Below are positions 19,026 to 27,090 of a stretch of 64,000 nucleotides of DNA, piece after piece (position 1 is the stretch's first letter; the number at the start of each line of letters is the position of its first letter). Location of the stretch: assembly GCA_019744775.1 (NCBI GenBank), contig JAIETZ010000001.1:124001-188000 (forward strand), read 5' to 3'. The notes beneath the pieces are model-generated. The model was not told the origin of the DNA and did no database searches. It was given only the letters and a program-made list of their open reading frames with translations. The position numbers and the translations under genes are program-made. This DNA comes from Candidatus Obscuribacterales bacterium. GTDB lineage: Bacteria; Cyanobacteriota; Vampirovibrionia; Obscuribacterales; Obscuribacteraceae.

Positions 19026-19985
19026 TTAGCTAACCACAGGCTTGCGATCGTCGGTTTCATTTTCGATGCCCGGATGCAACTTGCGCAATTTCATTTTTGC
19101 CTCTTGCTCATTTGGATTGAGCTTAAGTGCTTTCTGATATGCGGCAAGAGCCTTGTCATTTTTGCCTTGTGCTTCTTGCAGGCGTCCCAGGTGCAACCAC
19201 AACTGGGGATATGTCGGGCACATTTCAACGGCTTTAGCGAATTCGTCTTCAGCCTTAACCAAGTCACCGGCAGATTCTGCAAGCCATCCTAAATCAACAT
19301 GTAAGGCTGCCGCTTCCGGCTCCAATTGAACAGCCTGATTCATCTGCTGCATGGCACGTTTCGGCTGACCATGCTCAGACAAAAGAAACGCAAAATCGGC
19401 ATGAGAAAAACCATCTTTAGGATCACTGGCAAATGCAGTTGTGTATTCTTTTTCCGCTTCGGCAAAATCACCGAGATTGGCATAAGCGAAAGCTAGCGAG
19501 CGGCTGTATTTCGCATTATCGGGTGAATAAACCAATGCCCACTTAAACTCGGCTACGGCATCCTTCCATTTACGCACGGTCGCATTTGTCAGACCAAGCT
19601 CGTAATGCATTTTGGCGGCCTTAGCATCCAAGTCCTTGCATTCTTGAGCAGTAAACGGAATCGGTTCACCAAGTCCAATTACGACGGTGAACTCAGCAAA
19701 AGACCGGAGCGGATTAGTGGTCATCAAGCAAACCAAACACAAATTTCTGTGCGCAGCTTTGAAATCTGGATAAAAGCGAATTGCCTCTTCCAACTCAATT
19801 TGAGCTTGTTTGAATTTCCAGTGACGAATGTAATAGCTGGCCAAATAATAGTGTTCGGCAGCAATAAGCTTCTTTTGCTCCGTCTCTTCTGCAGGAGGTA
19901 GCTGAGCTACAGCCCGGCTCATAAAAGCCATTACTATAAGAACACATACTGCCAGACCGGCAATTGAACTGCGGCTTTTTAACAT
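19026..19985 (-). CDS. Exported TPR-repeat protein
   Basis: 319 residues: signal peptide to about residue 28 (LAVCVLIVMAFMSRAVA-Q), then six or seven TPR motifs (for example AVAEFKWALVYSPDNA and ALAAYQKALKLNPNE), ending in a charged tail. GAGGGA stands ten bases before the ATG. It is probably a periplasmic scaffold; no enzymatic domain is visible. Confidence 0.85.
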   Translation of the reverse strand: MLKSRSSIAGLAVCVLIVMAFMSRAVAQLPPAEETEQKKLIAAEHYYLASYYIRHWKFKQAQIELEEAIRFYPDFKAAHRNLCLVCLMTTNPLRSFAEFTVVIGLGEPIPFTAQECKDLDAKAAKMHYELGLTNATVRKWKDAVAEFKWALVYSPDNAKYSRSLAFAYANLGDFAEAEKEYTTAFASDPKDGFSHADFAFLLSEHGQPKRAMQQMNQAVQLEPEAAALHVDLGWLAESAGDLVKAEDEFAKAVEMCPTYPQLWLHLGRLQEAQGKNDKALAAYQKALKLNPNEQEAKMKLRKLHPGIENETDDRKPVVS

Positions 19986-20077
19986 GCAGAATTTCCCTCA
20001 GACCCCATTATGCCACCGGCATTTTGCAATTACCGCAGGGTAAACCCCGTTTTTATCGCTCCGGTTTCGTTCCACTC

Positions 20078-20149
20078 CACCTTCGCTTGCCGTCCGGCAC
20101 TTCCCTGTACGCTCCACTGCGACCGCCTCATCGGCGCTCTTGTTACGCT
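20078..20149 (+). repeat. Dispersed 72-bp repeat, copy A
   Basis: Aligns without gaps to 51192-51263, with 54 of 72 positions identical by my count. The best conserved blocks are CACCTTC, TTGCCGTCCGGCA, CTCATCG and a CGCT end. It lies directly after the lpxI stop on the minus strand, in G+C-rich sequence unlike its surroundings. No gene is seen in 19986-20151. Confidence 0.6.
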
Positions 20150-20151
20150 CC

Positions 20152-20994
20152 CTAGACAGCCAGGATGGCAATGCCATGCGCTTCGGCAAATTCAATCATT
20201 TCCTTTTGGTCAACAATCATTGTGTGACCGGCTTCGACAGCAAGGATGCCACCATTACCTTTGCTGGCCATAGCCTCCAATGTGCTCATGCCGACAGTGG
20301 GCGTGTCAAATCGCTCATCACGATTTTCCTTTGCCACTTTCACTACGACTATTGGCCCTCTTGCTAGATTAGCACCACGACGAATTGCTTCATCGGTACC
20401 TTCGACAGCTTCAATGGCCATGATCATTTGATCTTTAACCACTACTGTTTGACCAATATCAAGACGTGAAACTTCTTTGGCTAGTTTGAAACCAAAATCG
20501 ATATCGACATATTCTGTTGCTGTCGGTTGACGCTTAGTAATTGGCCCGTATTCAGGAAACAAGTGACGCAAGAAGTCAGACTGCGACAAGACGCGCATAT
20601 CGTGTCTATCGAGAAAATCACCCATTGCTCTCTGAATGGTGTCATCATTGAAGTTTTGCAACTTCGACAATTCACGCACTGCCATCCAGTCAACTTTGTG
20701 CAAATTCTGCAAAATATTCAGCTTCGGAATTTTGCCGATGAAGACAACGTCTCTTACACCGGCATTTTTCATCAAGTTGTAGTTGCGTCCCAATTGTCCG
20801 GGTGCCACCACATGCACTTTCTCGCAATGGCATTCAACTCGTGCTTGTGCTTCTTCCGAGAGCGCAAGAGCAAATATCTTATAGCCTTTCTCTTTGGCAG
20901 AGCGAGCCAGCATCTCAGGCAATTTGCCCTCACCGGCAACAAGACCTATAAGCTTGGTGGAATTTTCAGTGACTGTTGCTTGCGGACTCAACAC
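20152..20994 (-). CDS. lpxI: UDP-2,3-diacylglucosamine pyrophosphatase LpxI
   Basis: Cleaves UDP-2,3-diacylglucosamine to lipid X in lipid A synthesis, taking the place of LpxH. It is a DUF1009-family protein of normal length (280) with GLVAGEGKLPEMLARSAKE at the N-terminus, GRNYNLMKNAGVRDVVFIGK, QTVVVKDQMIMAIEAVEGTD and the C-terminal GNGGILAVEAGHT. The start is a GTG at 20994 preceded by AAGGAG. Its presence implies an LPS-type outer membrane, although other lpx genes are not in this window. Confidence 0.93.
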   Translation of the reverse strand: MLSPQATVTENSTKLIGLVAGEGKLPEMLARSAKEKGYKIFALALSEEAQARVECHCEKVHVVAPGQLGRNYNLMKNAGVRDVVFIGKIPKLNILQNLHKVDWMAVRELSKLQNFNDDTIQRAMGDFLDRHDMRVLSQSDFLRHLFPEYGPITKRQPTATEYVDIDFGFKLAKEVSRLDIGQTVVVKDQMIMAIEAVEGTDEAIRRGANLARGPIVVVKVAKENRDERFDTPTVGMSTLEAMASKGNGGILAVEAGHTMIVDQKEMIEFAEAHGIAILAV

Positions 20995-21220
20995 GACTAC
21001 TCCTTACATGCGATACAGCAATGATGCCTTTAAAGCTTGCCAAGTTTATCATTTTCGGTCTTTCCCTTCCGCCGCAATCGTCTAAGCCTAGACCCTTTCA
21101 TAAGACAGGACCGGCTTGACATCAGGGATTCAATAGAATTAAACTGGGCTCATAAACACGATTCAGGTTATATATAAGTAGCCCGGTCTGTGGGAATTCG
21201 TTACGTTTCGTGGGGAAATC

Positions 21221-21724
21221 ATGTCTAAAGTCTTCGCGCTCTTTCTCGCCCTCGGCATTGCCGCCCCAGTCCTCGCGCAGGACGGCAGGCAGGCAGACCC
21301 CAACTTCAAACACTTTTACATGGCTCGCCAGCAGGTGCAAGTCATAGACGAAAGCCCGATTATTACAAATCAGACAGGTGGCGGCGGAGCCGGTGGAGCA
21401 AACGCCCCAGCTGCAGCTCAACCATTGCCTAGAGCCAGCTTCCAGTCTTATTTCCAGGGCTCGCCCCAAGCACCCAACAACCTGCCCAAAGTATTCAACG
21501 GCGTACCGCCAAAACTACCGCCAGCGCCTAATGCCATGAACGCCCAGCCAGGCAAGCTGAAACCGAAAAAGGCTCAAGCCAAGTCGACATATCCAGGACT
21601 AAAAGCTTATAAGCCCTATAGCGGCTATGGCGGCTCAACACCCTCCACTGGCGACTCTTCAGGCACTTCCAGCACCTCCAGCAACGTCCACGGCAGCGTG
21701 CTGCACTGGCGGCGGAAGTATTAA
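21221..21724 (+). CDS. Small exported low-complexity protein
   Basis: 167 residues with a Sec signal peptide (MSKVFALFLALGIAAPVLA-Q). The mature part is rich in Pro, Gly, Ala and Asn, has a GGGGAGGANAP linker, and ends in a Ser/Thr/Gly-rich stretch. GGGGA lies before the ATG, and a perfect TTGACA stands at 21116-21121 without a well-spaced -10. No family is recognised. The disordered composition suggests a cell-wall or surface-associated peptide. Confidence 0.65.
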   Translation: MSKVFALFLALGIAAPVLAQDGRQADPNFKHFYMARQQVQVIDESPIITNQTGGGGAGGANAPAAAQPLPRASFQSYFQGSPQAPNNLPKVFNGVPPKLPPAPNAMNAQPGKLKPKKAQAKSTYPGLKAYKPYSGYGGSTPSTGDSSGTSSTSSNVHGSVLHWRRKY

Positions 21725-21771
21725 GCGCCGCTCCTGACCAAATATCCTTTTGTGGTAGTATTAAAAACCTT

Positions 21772-21845
21772 CTGCCCGTAGCCCAGCTGGATAGAGCGCA
21801 TGGCTACGAACCATGAGGTCGCAGGTTCGAATCCTGCCGGGCAGG
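21772..21845 (+). tRNA. tRNA-Arg (anticodon ACG)
   Basis: A full cloverleaf can be drawn. The acceptor CTGCCCG pairs perfectly with CGGGCAG (21838-21844), with discriminator G. The D-arm is GCCC...GAGC with one mismatch. The anticodon stem CATGG/CCATG holds loop CTACGAA, which gives ACG. The T-stem GCAGG/CCTGC holds TTCGAAT. The 3' CCA is not encoded. Its 3' half is duplicated 1862 bp downstream, which marks it as an integration target. Confidence 0.96.
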
Positions 21846-21850
21846 AATTT
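21811..21850 (+). repeat. Putative attachment site (left), within tRNA-Arg 3' end
   Basis: Forty bases running from the anticodon-stem 3' strand past the tRNA end. They match 23673-23712 at 37 of 40 positions, and the last 20 (ATCCTGCCGGGCAGGAATTT, 21831-21850) are identical. Direct repeats of a tRNA 3' end are the classic footprint of site-specific integration. Confidence 0.7.
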
Positions 21851-22002
21851 TTTATCTATTTCAAACTAATGTAAGTCATCCAATGTTGGCTAAATTGAAC
21901 ATACCAAAATTAGGATAATGGACGAATAGCGCCGTCCCATAATCTTCATTTTGCTATAGCTGACCATTTATACTCTGATATCAGATTTCGTAAGGAAGAG
22001 TT

Positions 22003-22497
22003 ATGCCCAAAAAATTATCAGGACAGAAGCTCAATTCGCCACTCACCTTTGTGTGGGGAACTTTCTGTCGAAAAATTCTCACGGATGCAGGAAAACAACG
22101 AGAAACAAGTCTGATAGGCATTCTGCCAGGGCTCACAATGACCATTGAAACTGACGCAAGTTCGGATATTACAGATTTTGCCGTACCATTTGCAGTCTGG
22201 GCACACGCCGTGTTCAAACTTACTGACAAAATAGAGACCACAAAAAAGATAAAACTGTGGGCAATGATTACTCCCCCAAAACAGGAACCGATAAAACAAG
22301 AATTGGACCTTGAGCTTAAACCTGGTCACGAATTTTCACAAGTCAATCTCCAATTACTGATGACAGAGCTGCGAAAAGGTATGTTGGTATCAGAAGGACA
22401 AAATAGGCTTAAGGTTTCATTTCGATACGAGACAACGGATTTAGGCACTATTGAATTACCTATTAAGGCTCTCATTAAGCGGGTTAACACCAAATAA
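22003..22497 (+). CDS. Island gene 1: unknown protein, DUF6941-like by recollection
   Basis: 164 residues with no signal peptide or membrane segment. The N-terminal part (SPLTFVWGTFCRKI...SLIGILPGLTMTI) and the beta-rich remainder (LKVSFRYETTDLGTIELPI) recall small beta-sandwich proteins grouped as DUF6941; this is a motif impression, not a search. A good AAGGAAGAG ribosome site precedes the ATG. It is the first of three tightly packed genes between the tRNA and its partial copy; the next gene begins three bases after its stop. It could be a sensor or structural partner, but the function is unknown. Confidence 0.7.
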   Translation: MPKKLSGQKLNSPLTFVWGTFCRKILTDAGKQRETSLIGILPGLTMTIETDASSDITDFAVPFAVWAHAVFKLTDKIETTKKIKLWAMITPPKQEPIKQELDLELKPGHEFSQVNLQLLMTELRKGMLVSEGQNRLKVSFRYETTDLGTIELPIKALIKRVNTK

Positions 22498-22500
22498 ATC

Positions 22501-23154
22501 ATGGCTATTGACTCATTCTATATCAATCAACTATCCGGCGAACCTTATCCAGACACATTTGTCAATGCTGCAGTGAGCGGACAAGTCATAAAATTCCGTC
22601 CTTCAAAGACGAAACGAACCGACAAAAGATCCAAGCATCAAACGGCACATATCAAAACTGGACACCGTGGACCACTCAAAATAGATACAGCCGTACTACC
22701 ATCAGATACTAGCATATCGGAACAATCGAGTCTTACGATTTCTGTTTCAGGCAGCAGACACCACCTCACCACTGTAAACACTCCAAGCCCCAACTATGTT
22801 TTCAAAGCAATTACAATAGCGACTGAATCTACAAGCGCAAGATTTGAATCACTCAGCACCGAATGCACAATCATTGATAGCAATTTAGTAGAACAGTTTT
22901 TGACAAAACATAATTACCTTGCAGCTTTTATACATGAATGCATAGCTAAAATACGTACCAAATTTAAAACCGAAGAACTGCACCTAAGCTTATTGCACAA
23001 TCCGGAAGAACCAGATTCAGATCATTTAGTTCTTAAGATATACACCTCCCTTCCATTTGAAGAGGCAATCAAACGTCGTGATTCACTCTATGAATGGTGG
23101 CTACCAAACTCTGAGCGTAGCAGCAACTATCTATCATTGAGGCTTGCATTCTAG
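22501..23154 (+). CDS. Island gene 2: unknown partner of the HEPN gene
   Basis: 217 residues, cytosolic. The N-terminal 60 residues are basic and low in complexity. The C-terminal domain (about 125-205) contains HNPEEPDSDHLVLKIYTSL and EEAIKRRDSLYEWWLP. I associate this acidic-PEE / LVLxI / WW pattern with uncharacterised proteins encoded directly upstream of HEPN-like genes; this is recollection and untested. It starts three bases after gene 1 and ends flush with the gene 3 start, so one mRNA and coupled translation are likely. By position it is a candidate antitoxin or regulator. Confidence 0.7.
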   Translation: MAIDSFYINQLSGEPYPDTFVNAAVSGQVIKFRPSKTKRTDKRSKHQTAHIKTGHRGPLKIDTAVLPSDTSISEQSSLTISVSGSRHHLTTVNTPSPNYVFKAITIATESTSARFESLSTECTIIDSNLVEQFLTKHNYLAAFIHECIAKIRTKFKTEELHLSLLHNPEEPDSDHLVLKIYTSLPFEEAIKRRDSLYEWWLPNSERSSNYLSLRLAF

Positions 23155-23631
23155 ATGGTCTTTGATTGGCAGCAATATTTGGACTTAGCCAAAGAACAAC
23201 AAGTCGCCGCCAATTTAGAGTCCGGCGGGAGCCAAGAAGCTAAGTTACGTTGCGCAATAAGTAGAGCTTATTACTCTGTTTTCAATATAGCTAAAGCTTA
23301 CTTAAAAGACAGAGAAAATGACTTTGCTCTCAACTTAGCAGAACGCCAAAAAGGCGGTGAACACTTTTCACGCGACGAAATAAGAGAGGCCGAGAACAGC
23401 CTCAGGAGCATACACGGGCACTTACGCAATCGATTTAAAAAAGCACTCGGACAGGGCAAGAAGGATGGATATCGACAAAGTATTGCTAAGATACTCCAAG
23501 AACTTTGCGACGAACGAGTAGAGGCAGATTACGAAAGTAATTATTCTCCAAAACCCCAGACGCTCAAGAAACAAATCAATGATGCAGAACAATTGCTGAC
23601 CTATTTAAAAAAATTAGCAGAACTCACCTGA
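23155..23631 (+). CDS. Island gene 3: HEPN-like domain protein, candidate RNase toxin
   Basis: 158 all-alpha residues. The opening FDWQQYLDLA and then RCAISRAYYSVFNIAKAYL (residues 32-50) form the typical first HEPN helices. RSIHGH at 84-89 provides an R-x4-H arrangement like the HEPN RNase catalytic motif, and RVEADY at 121-126 matches the common RxxADY signature. The ATG directly follows the gene 2 stop with no Shine-Dalgarno of its own, so it depends on coupled translation. HEPN proteins act as RNase toxins or in anti-phage defence. No MNT nucleotidyltransferase accompanies this one, so the pairing with gene 2 would be of a different kind. The sequence looks A+T-rich relative to its neighbours. 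Confidence 0.75.
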   Translation: MVFDWQQYLDLAKEQQVAANLESGGSQEAKLRCAISRAYYSVFNIAKAYLKDRENDFALNLAERQKGGEHFSRDEIREAENSLRSIHGHLRNRFKKALGQGKKDGYRQSIAKILQELCDERVEADYESNYSPKPQTLKKQINDAEQLLTYLKKLAELT

Positions 23632-23672
23632 GTTTAAAATCAAGAGAGCAGTCGACAATTAATACTAGTCAT

Positions 23673-23712
23673 CCATTAGGTCGCAGCTTCGGATCCTGCC
23701 GGGCAGGAATTT
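23673..23712 (+). repeat. Putative attachment site (right), partial tRNA-Arg copy
   Basis: Imperfect copy of 21811-21850 with mismatches at 23677, 23687 and 23692. Only the variable loop, T-arm and 3' acceptor strand of the tRNA are present, so it cannot be a working tRNA. It ends two bases before the stop codon of the hydrolase gene on the other strand, which fixes the right edge of the cassette. No integrase gene lies between the repeats. Confidence 0.7.
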
Positions 23713-23713
23713 C

Positions 23714-24853
23714 TTAGTCCGAACCACAAGCCACACATGACTCCGAGCGAGGTTCATTGTGTACGGAAGCTGGCATCTCATTCGTAAGCTTCTTGATTGT
23801 GGCAAAGCCTGGTGCGACCTTTTGCAACTTGAATTTGCTTCCCAGCAGTTTTGGATTGTTGCTGTGCAGACTAGCCAAAATTGAAAACGGGATTTCATGT
23901 CCGGTGTTTGCTTCAGTTATGTCTATGACTTCTGTTGCATTAATGCCGACAAGATCTTTTAAGAGCGATCTTGGTTCACCAAGTCTTTCGTAACCGCCGT
24001 GAGCCAGAGCGGAATACTTGAGTGGTTTATCGTTGCTGGAAATATAAATGCGTGTCTGCTTAGCGTTACCAGTAAATTCAGTTGTATGCTTGAGAAACGA
24101 TCTGGCATCAACGTCAGCATTAGACATAATCACTTCGCGGTAAGGCTTGAGCTTGGCAATATTTGAACGAATGGCTCTGCGCACTAAAGCTTCGTCGACA
24201 AATTGAGCACCCATGCTGTGTCCTAAGAGCGTTACGGTATTTGGTTCGGCAATAGTGTCAATCTTATTTAGAAATCGGCAGAAATCATCGGTTGTTTGCT
24301 TGACTCTTGTTTCATTCTGCAAATAACGTCTGAAGCCTATAGGCGACACCCAGTCATATAGCAACACTGGCGAGCCCATATTCGCCGCTACTTTAGCGGC
24401 TCGTTTCATGGATGTATCAAAGTTTGCGCAGCAACCATGTACAAAAATTATGCTGTCGCCTGTGCCAGCGCCTGCGGCATAATTTTTGAACGCTGTGACA
24501 ATCTTATCTGCGGCAATTTGATTATCCGGAAGCAAAACGTCTTTCACCGTAGGCATTTGTCCGGCATTTTTCGAATGCACTAGTCTCCAGCAATTGCGGT
24601 TCAGGTTAACCGGAGACAAATCAATCATAACTGGTGCAGGTACCACCATGTTTTTGACACCAAAGAGAAGACCCTTGTTGTTTGGGTCGTCAGAATAGGA
24701 GATAGCGCCATTGATACCGTCGTAGACTCTATTGGTGGCATAAAACACCGGCACAACAAGCCAGTCTTTTACACTTAGCGTCTCATCCTGTTTTGGCGTG
24801 CAGGCAGTCAGGCACACAAGTACAAATGCGACCAACAGACAAGCGACGCGCAT
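23714..24853 (-). CDS. Alpha/beta-hydrolase lipoprotein (DUF900-like)
   Basis: 379 residues. The N-terminus MRVACLLVAFVLVCLTAC is a lipoprotein signal with lipobox LTAC, so the protein is lipid-anchored. The hydrolase core shows IIFVHGCCANF (oxyanion region), LLGHSMGAQFV (nucleophile elbow GHSMG), and a candidate catalytic His in TGHEIPF. VPVFYATNRVYDG is typical of DUF900 proteins, a family of esterase/lipase-like enzymes. It lies downstream of a paralogue by 12 nt, so the two form an operon. Substrate unknown. Confidence 0.85.
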   Translation of the reverse strand: MRVACLLVAFVLVCLTACTPKQDETLSVKDWLVVPVFYATNRVYDGINGAISYSDDPNNKGLLFGVKNMVVPAPVMIDLSPVNLNRNCWRLVHSKNAGQMPTVKDVLLPDNQIAADKIVTAFKNYAAGAGTGDSIIFVHGCCANFDTSMKRAAKVAANMGSPVLLYDWVSPIGFRRYLQNETRVKQTTDDFCRFLNKIDTIAEPNTVTLLGHSMGAQFVDEALVRRAIRSNIAKLKPYREVIMSNADVDARSFLKHTTEFTGNAKQTRIYISSNDKPLKYSALAHGGYERLGEPRSLLKDLVGINATEVIDITEANTGHEIPFSILASLHSNNPKLLGSKFKLQKVAPGFATIKKLTNEMPASVHNEPRSESCVACGSD

Positions 24854-24865
24854 AGAAGTAGGTTC

Positions 24866-26152
24866 CTATTTCGCTGGTTTAGCGGCCACGCGTTTATCAG
24901 TATTGCCATCGCGTACAACTCTAAAGCAAGAGTCAGCCGACATTATCGTGTCTGATTTAAGACGAGTCATTTTCGAGAATGCGTTACTGACGCGGCTGCG
25001 TTGTCCGGATTTTTCGGTTGTAAGTTTCAAGCCGTCTCCTGGTACATCATAGAAAGACATGCTGTCCATGAGTTCAACAGGTATCTGGTGACCAATAAGT
25101 CCACTATCAAGCGAAGTGAAATCAATGGTCTGCATTCTGTGCTTAGTCTTTTCGATTAGCTCTTTGAGGCGTTGTTCGTCAGCGCTATCTTCAGCAGTCG
25201 TCTTTGCCTGAGCCGGCGTCATCAAAGAGGCGATAGAGTCGGCGCACTCGCCCAAGCGGCAGTAGCCACCATGAAGAATTTGCGAAAAGGCAAGTGCTTT
25301 ATCACGGCGCGACATGTAGAGTCTAATTTTCGCTGTCCCTTTTGTGCTGAGGTAGCGACGGGCATAATGTTTGACCAGTCCCTGGTCGACATCCGGACAA
25401 ACCAAGGCGACTTCAAGAACATACGGTCTTTCTCTAAGAAGAGGAGTACCGCGTACAACCAGACGGCTACCCATAGAATGAGCAAACACTCTTAGTTTTA
25501 GATCTGGGTGCGACAGGCAAAGTTTCTCAAGCTCTATAAGAACATCGTTGAAATGCTCTTGGCTCCACTCGTTGTTATTCTCATCCGAAGAATACGATCT
25601 TAGTTTAGCCACTGATGGCCAAGAATAAAATACAACCGGCGTTTCATATGTGTAGCTGAAGCGTGCAGCAGTATGCCATGCGGAATCAAAACTGTTTTTG
25701 TAGCCATGAGCAAATAGCAACACATTTTTGTGTGTAGATTTCTCACCGGATGCAGCTAATTGTGAATAGAACTGACTCTGTATCGAGGCAAAATCTTTGC
25801 CTTCAATAAGATTGAGTTTGACTGCACCCAACTTTTCACGAGCGCCAGCTGGTGCCCAACCCAAAGCAGTAAGATTAGGAGTTAGTTGCTTGCCCGCCTT
25901 GTTTTCGACTACGCAATAGCCTGTGCCCATAAATGGGTCATGCTGGCATTCGGCAATGTATTTGCGGTGTGGTCCGAATTGCGGTCCCTTTTCAGGGTCA
26001 TTCGACTGCAAGTTTCTGTCGGTGACAAAGTAGAGAGGGACACGAACAAGCTTGGGGGCTGTCTGAGCATGGGACGGCTGGCACATGTAAAGAGCAACCA
26101 GTACGAGCCAAATAGACCGACCTGTAAGAGCCAAAAACCGCGAATTTACCAT
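24866..26152 (-). CDS. Secreted alpha/beta hydrolase (DUF900-like), paralogue
   Basis: Predicted extracytoplasmic esterase/lipase-like enzyme. The frame is open from a GTG at 26242. The ATG at 26152, preceded by AGGAGA and followed by a signal peptide (WLVLVALYMCQPSHA-Q), is the likely start, giving 428 residues. Core motifs: VPLYFVTDRNLQS, LLFAHGYKNSFDSAW, VFAHSMGSRLV (nucleophile Ser) and a candidate His in GLIGHQIPV. It parallels the downstream lipoprotein paralogue from end to end, so the pair arose by tandem duplication and diverged in anchoring: soluble here, lipid-anchored there. Confidence 0.86.
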   Translation of the reverse strand: MVNSRFLALTGRSIWLVLVALYMCQPSHAQTAPKLVRVPLYFVTDRNLQSNDPEKGPQFGPHRKYIAECQHDPFMGTGYCVVENKAGKQLTPNLTALGWAPAGAREKLGAVKLNLIEGKDFASIQSQFYSQLAASGEKSTHKNVLLFAHGYKNSFDSAWHTAARFSYTYETPVVFYSWPSVAKLRSYSSDENNNEWSQEHFNDVLIELEKLCLSHPDLKLRVFAHSMGSRLVVRGTPLLRERPYVLEVALVCPDVDQGLVKHYARRYLSTKGTAKIRLYMSRRDKALAFSQILHGGYCRLGECADSIASLMTPAQAKTTAEDSADEQRLKELIEKTKHRMQTIDFTSLDSGLIGHQIPVELMDSMSFYDVPGDGLKLTTEKSGQRSRVSNAFSKMTRLKSDTIMSADSCFRVVRDGNTDKRVAAKPAK

Positions 26153-26403
26153 ACTAAAGGGTCTCCTATCTCCGGCAGTTTCTCCCGCCAAAGCATGACA
26201 AACTGGCAGTTTAACACGCGACGGCAGCCCAATTGGCGCCACTTCTGCTCATACCCCTAAAGTTCGTCTTATGAAGCCTGGAGGCTTAAGTCAAGTTTAG
26301 AAGGGGTGTCCGGCGTATTTTCCGCAGATTCTGCCGTATTGTCACCCTGGTCTAAGCTTCATTACTAAATTAAGCTGGCAAAAGGATCAGGCAGGAGTGC
26401 GCC

Positions 26404-27090
26404 ATGGGCGAATACGGAAGCAATTATTCAGCAGAGCAGTTACCAAAAACTGCACTCGACTATCATCAGCAGCAAAGTGGCGAAAGATTCACCGACTATG
26501 TTTTGCCTGGGCACTACAAAAGCAAGCCAGTCACACTGCAGGGCGGAGTAAGCGACTTCGGTACTGGAACAGGAATTCAAGGACAGGGCACTCTAGATAA
26601 AGCTACGGTTCCCGATGCACCACTTAAGGGAAATGTTCAAGATAGTCAATTCAGGTTGAATGTCCAAGACAATGGTGGCATTCCAACTTACTGTCTACGC
26701 ATTGAAGATAATCGAAGGGATTTAGATCGTGATGTATTCAAAAGCCCCTTTACCGGACAGGTCTATCACAACGTTTTCATAAAGCAATCCGACTTGGCTA
26801 TCGTTAACCAAGCCAGGACTGTCGGAAGCAGGGAAATGGTCAATCTTTACGACAAGACCGGACACATAATTTGTCCTGTACTTGCAGGAGCTGTTGGCGG
26901 CTGGTTTCCAGTTGGCTATCAACCATCCACGGTAGTCTTGAATATTTACGATGCACCAAGCATGAATAATCAGACTTACTCTGCAACTTCTACAACCAAT
27001 CACAAACACTCAGAAGAGTTACAGCGTCTAAAAGACAAATACAAGAAATGTAAGCCTTTTATTCAGGGACTTCTGAATCAAATCCGCTAA
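26404..27090 (+). CDS. Protein of unknown function (228 aa)
   Basis: No signal peptide or membrane segment. The N-terminal third is Gly/Thr-rich (GGVSDFGTGTGIQGQG). A central part with paired aromatic and Val residues (SPFTGQVYHNVFIKQSDLAIV, ILCP-like HIICPVLAGAVGGWFPVGYQP) looks beta-rich. The C-terminal 30 residues are a basic helix with one Cys. GGCAGGAG stands before the ATG. The 251-nt region upstream shows no gene. It overlaps the convergent ABC-F gene by four bases. I do not recognise the family. Confidence 0.65.
   Translation: MGEYGSNYSAEQLPKTALDYHQQQSGERFTDYVLPGHYKSKPVTLQGGVSDFGTGTGIQGQGTLDKATVPDAPLKGNVQDSQFRLNVQDNGGIPTYCLRIEDNRRDLDRDVFKSPFTGQVYHNVFIKQSDLAIVNQARTVGSREMVNLYDKTGHIICPVLAGAVGGWFPVGYQPSTVVLNIYDAPSMNNQTYSATSTTNHKHSEELQRLKDKYKKCKPFIQGLLNQIR

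Noticed and set aside
21116-21139. TTGACA followed by TAGAAT as a promoter (a similar TTGACA/TACAAT pair is at 43502-43525)
   Set aside because: The spacer is 12 nt in both cases, too short for a sigma-70 promoter. The coincidence of two 12-nt spacers is odd but proves nothing.
23673-23712. Second tRNA gene
   Set aside because: Only the 3' part matches; no D-arm or anticodon arm can be formed upstream.
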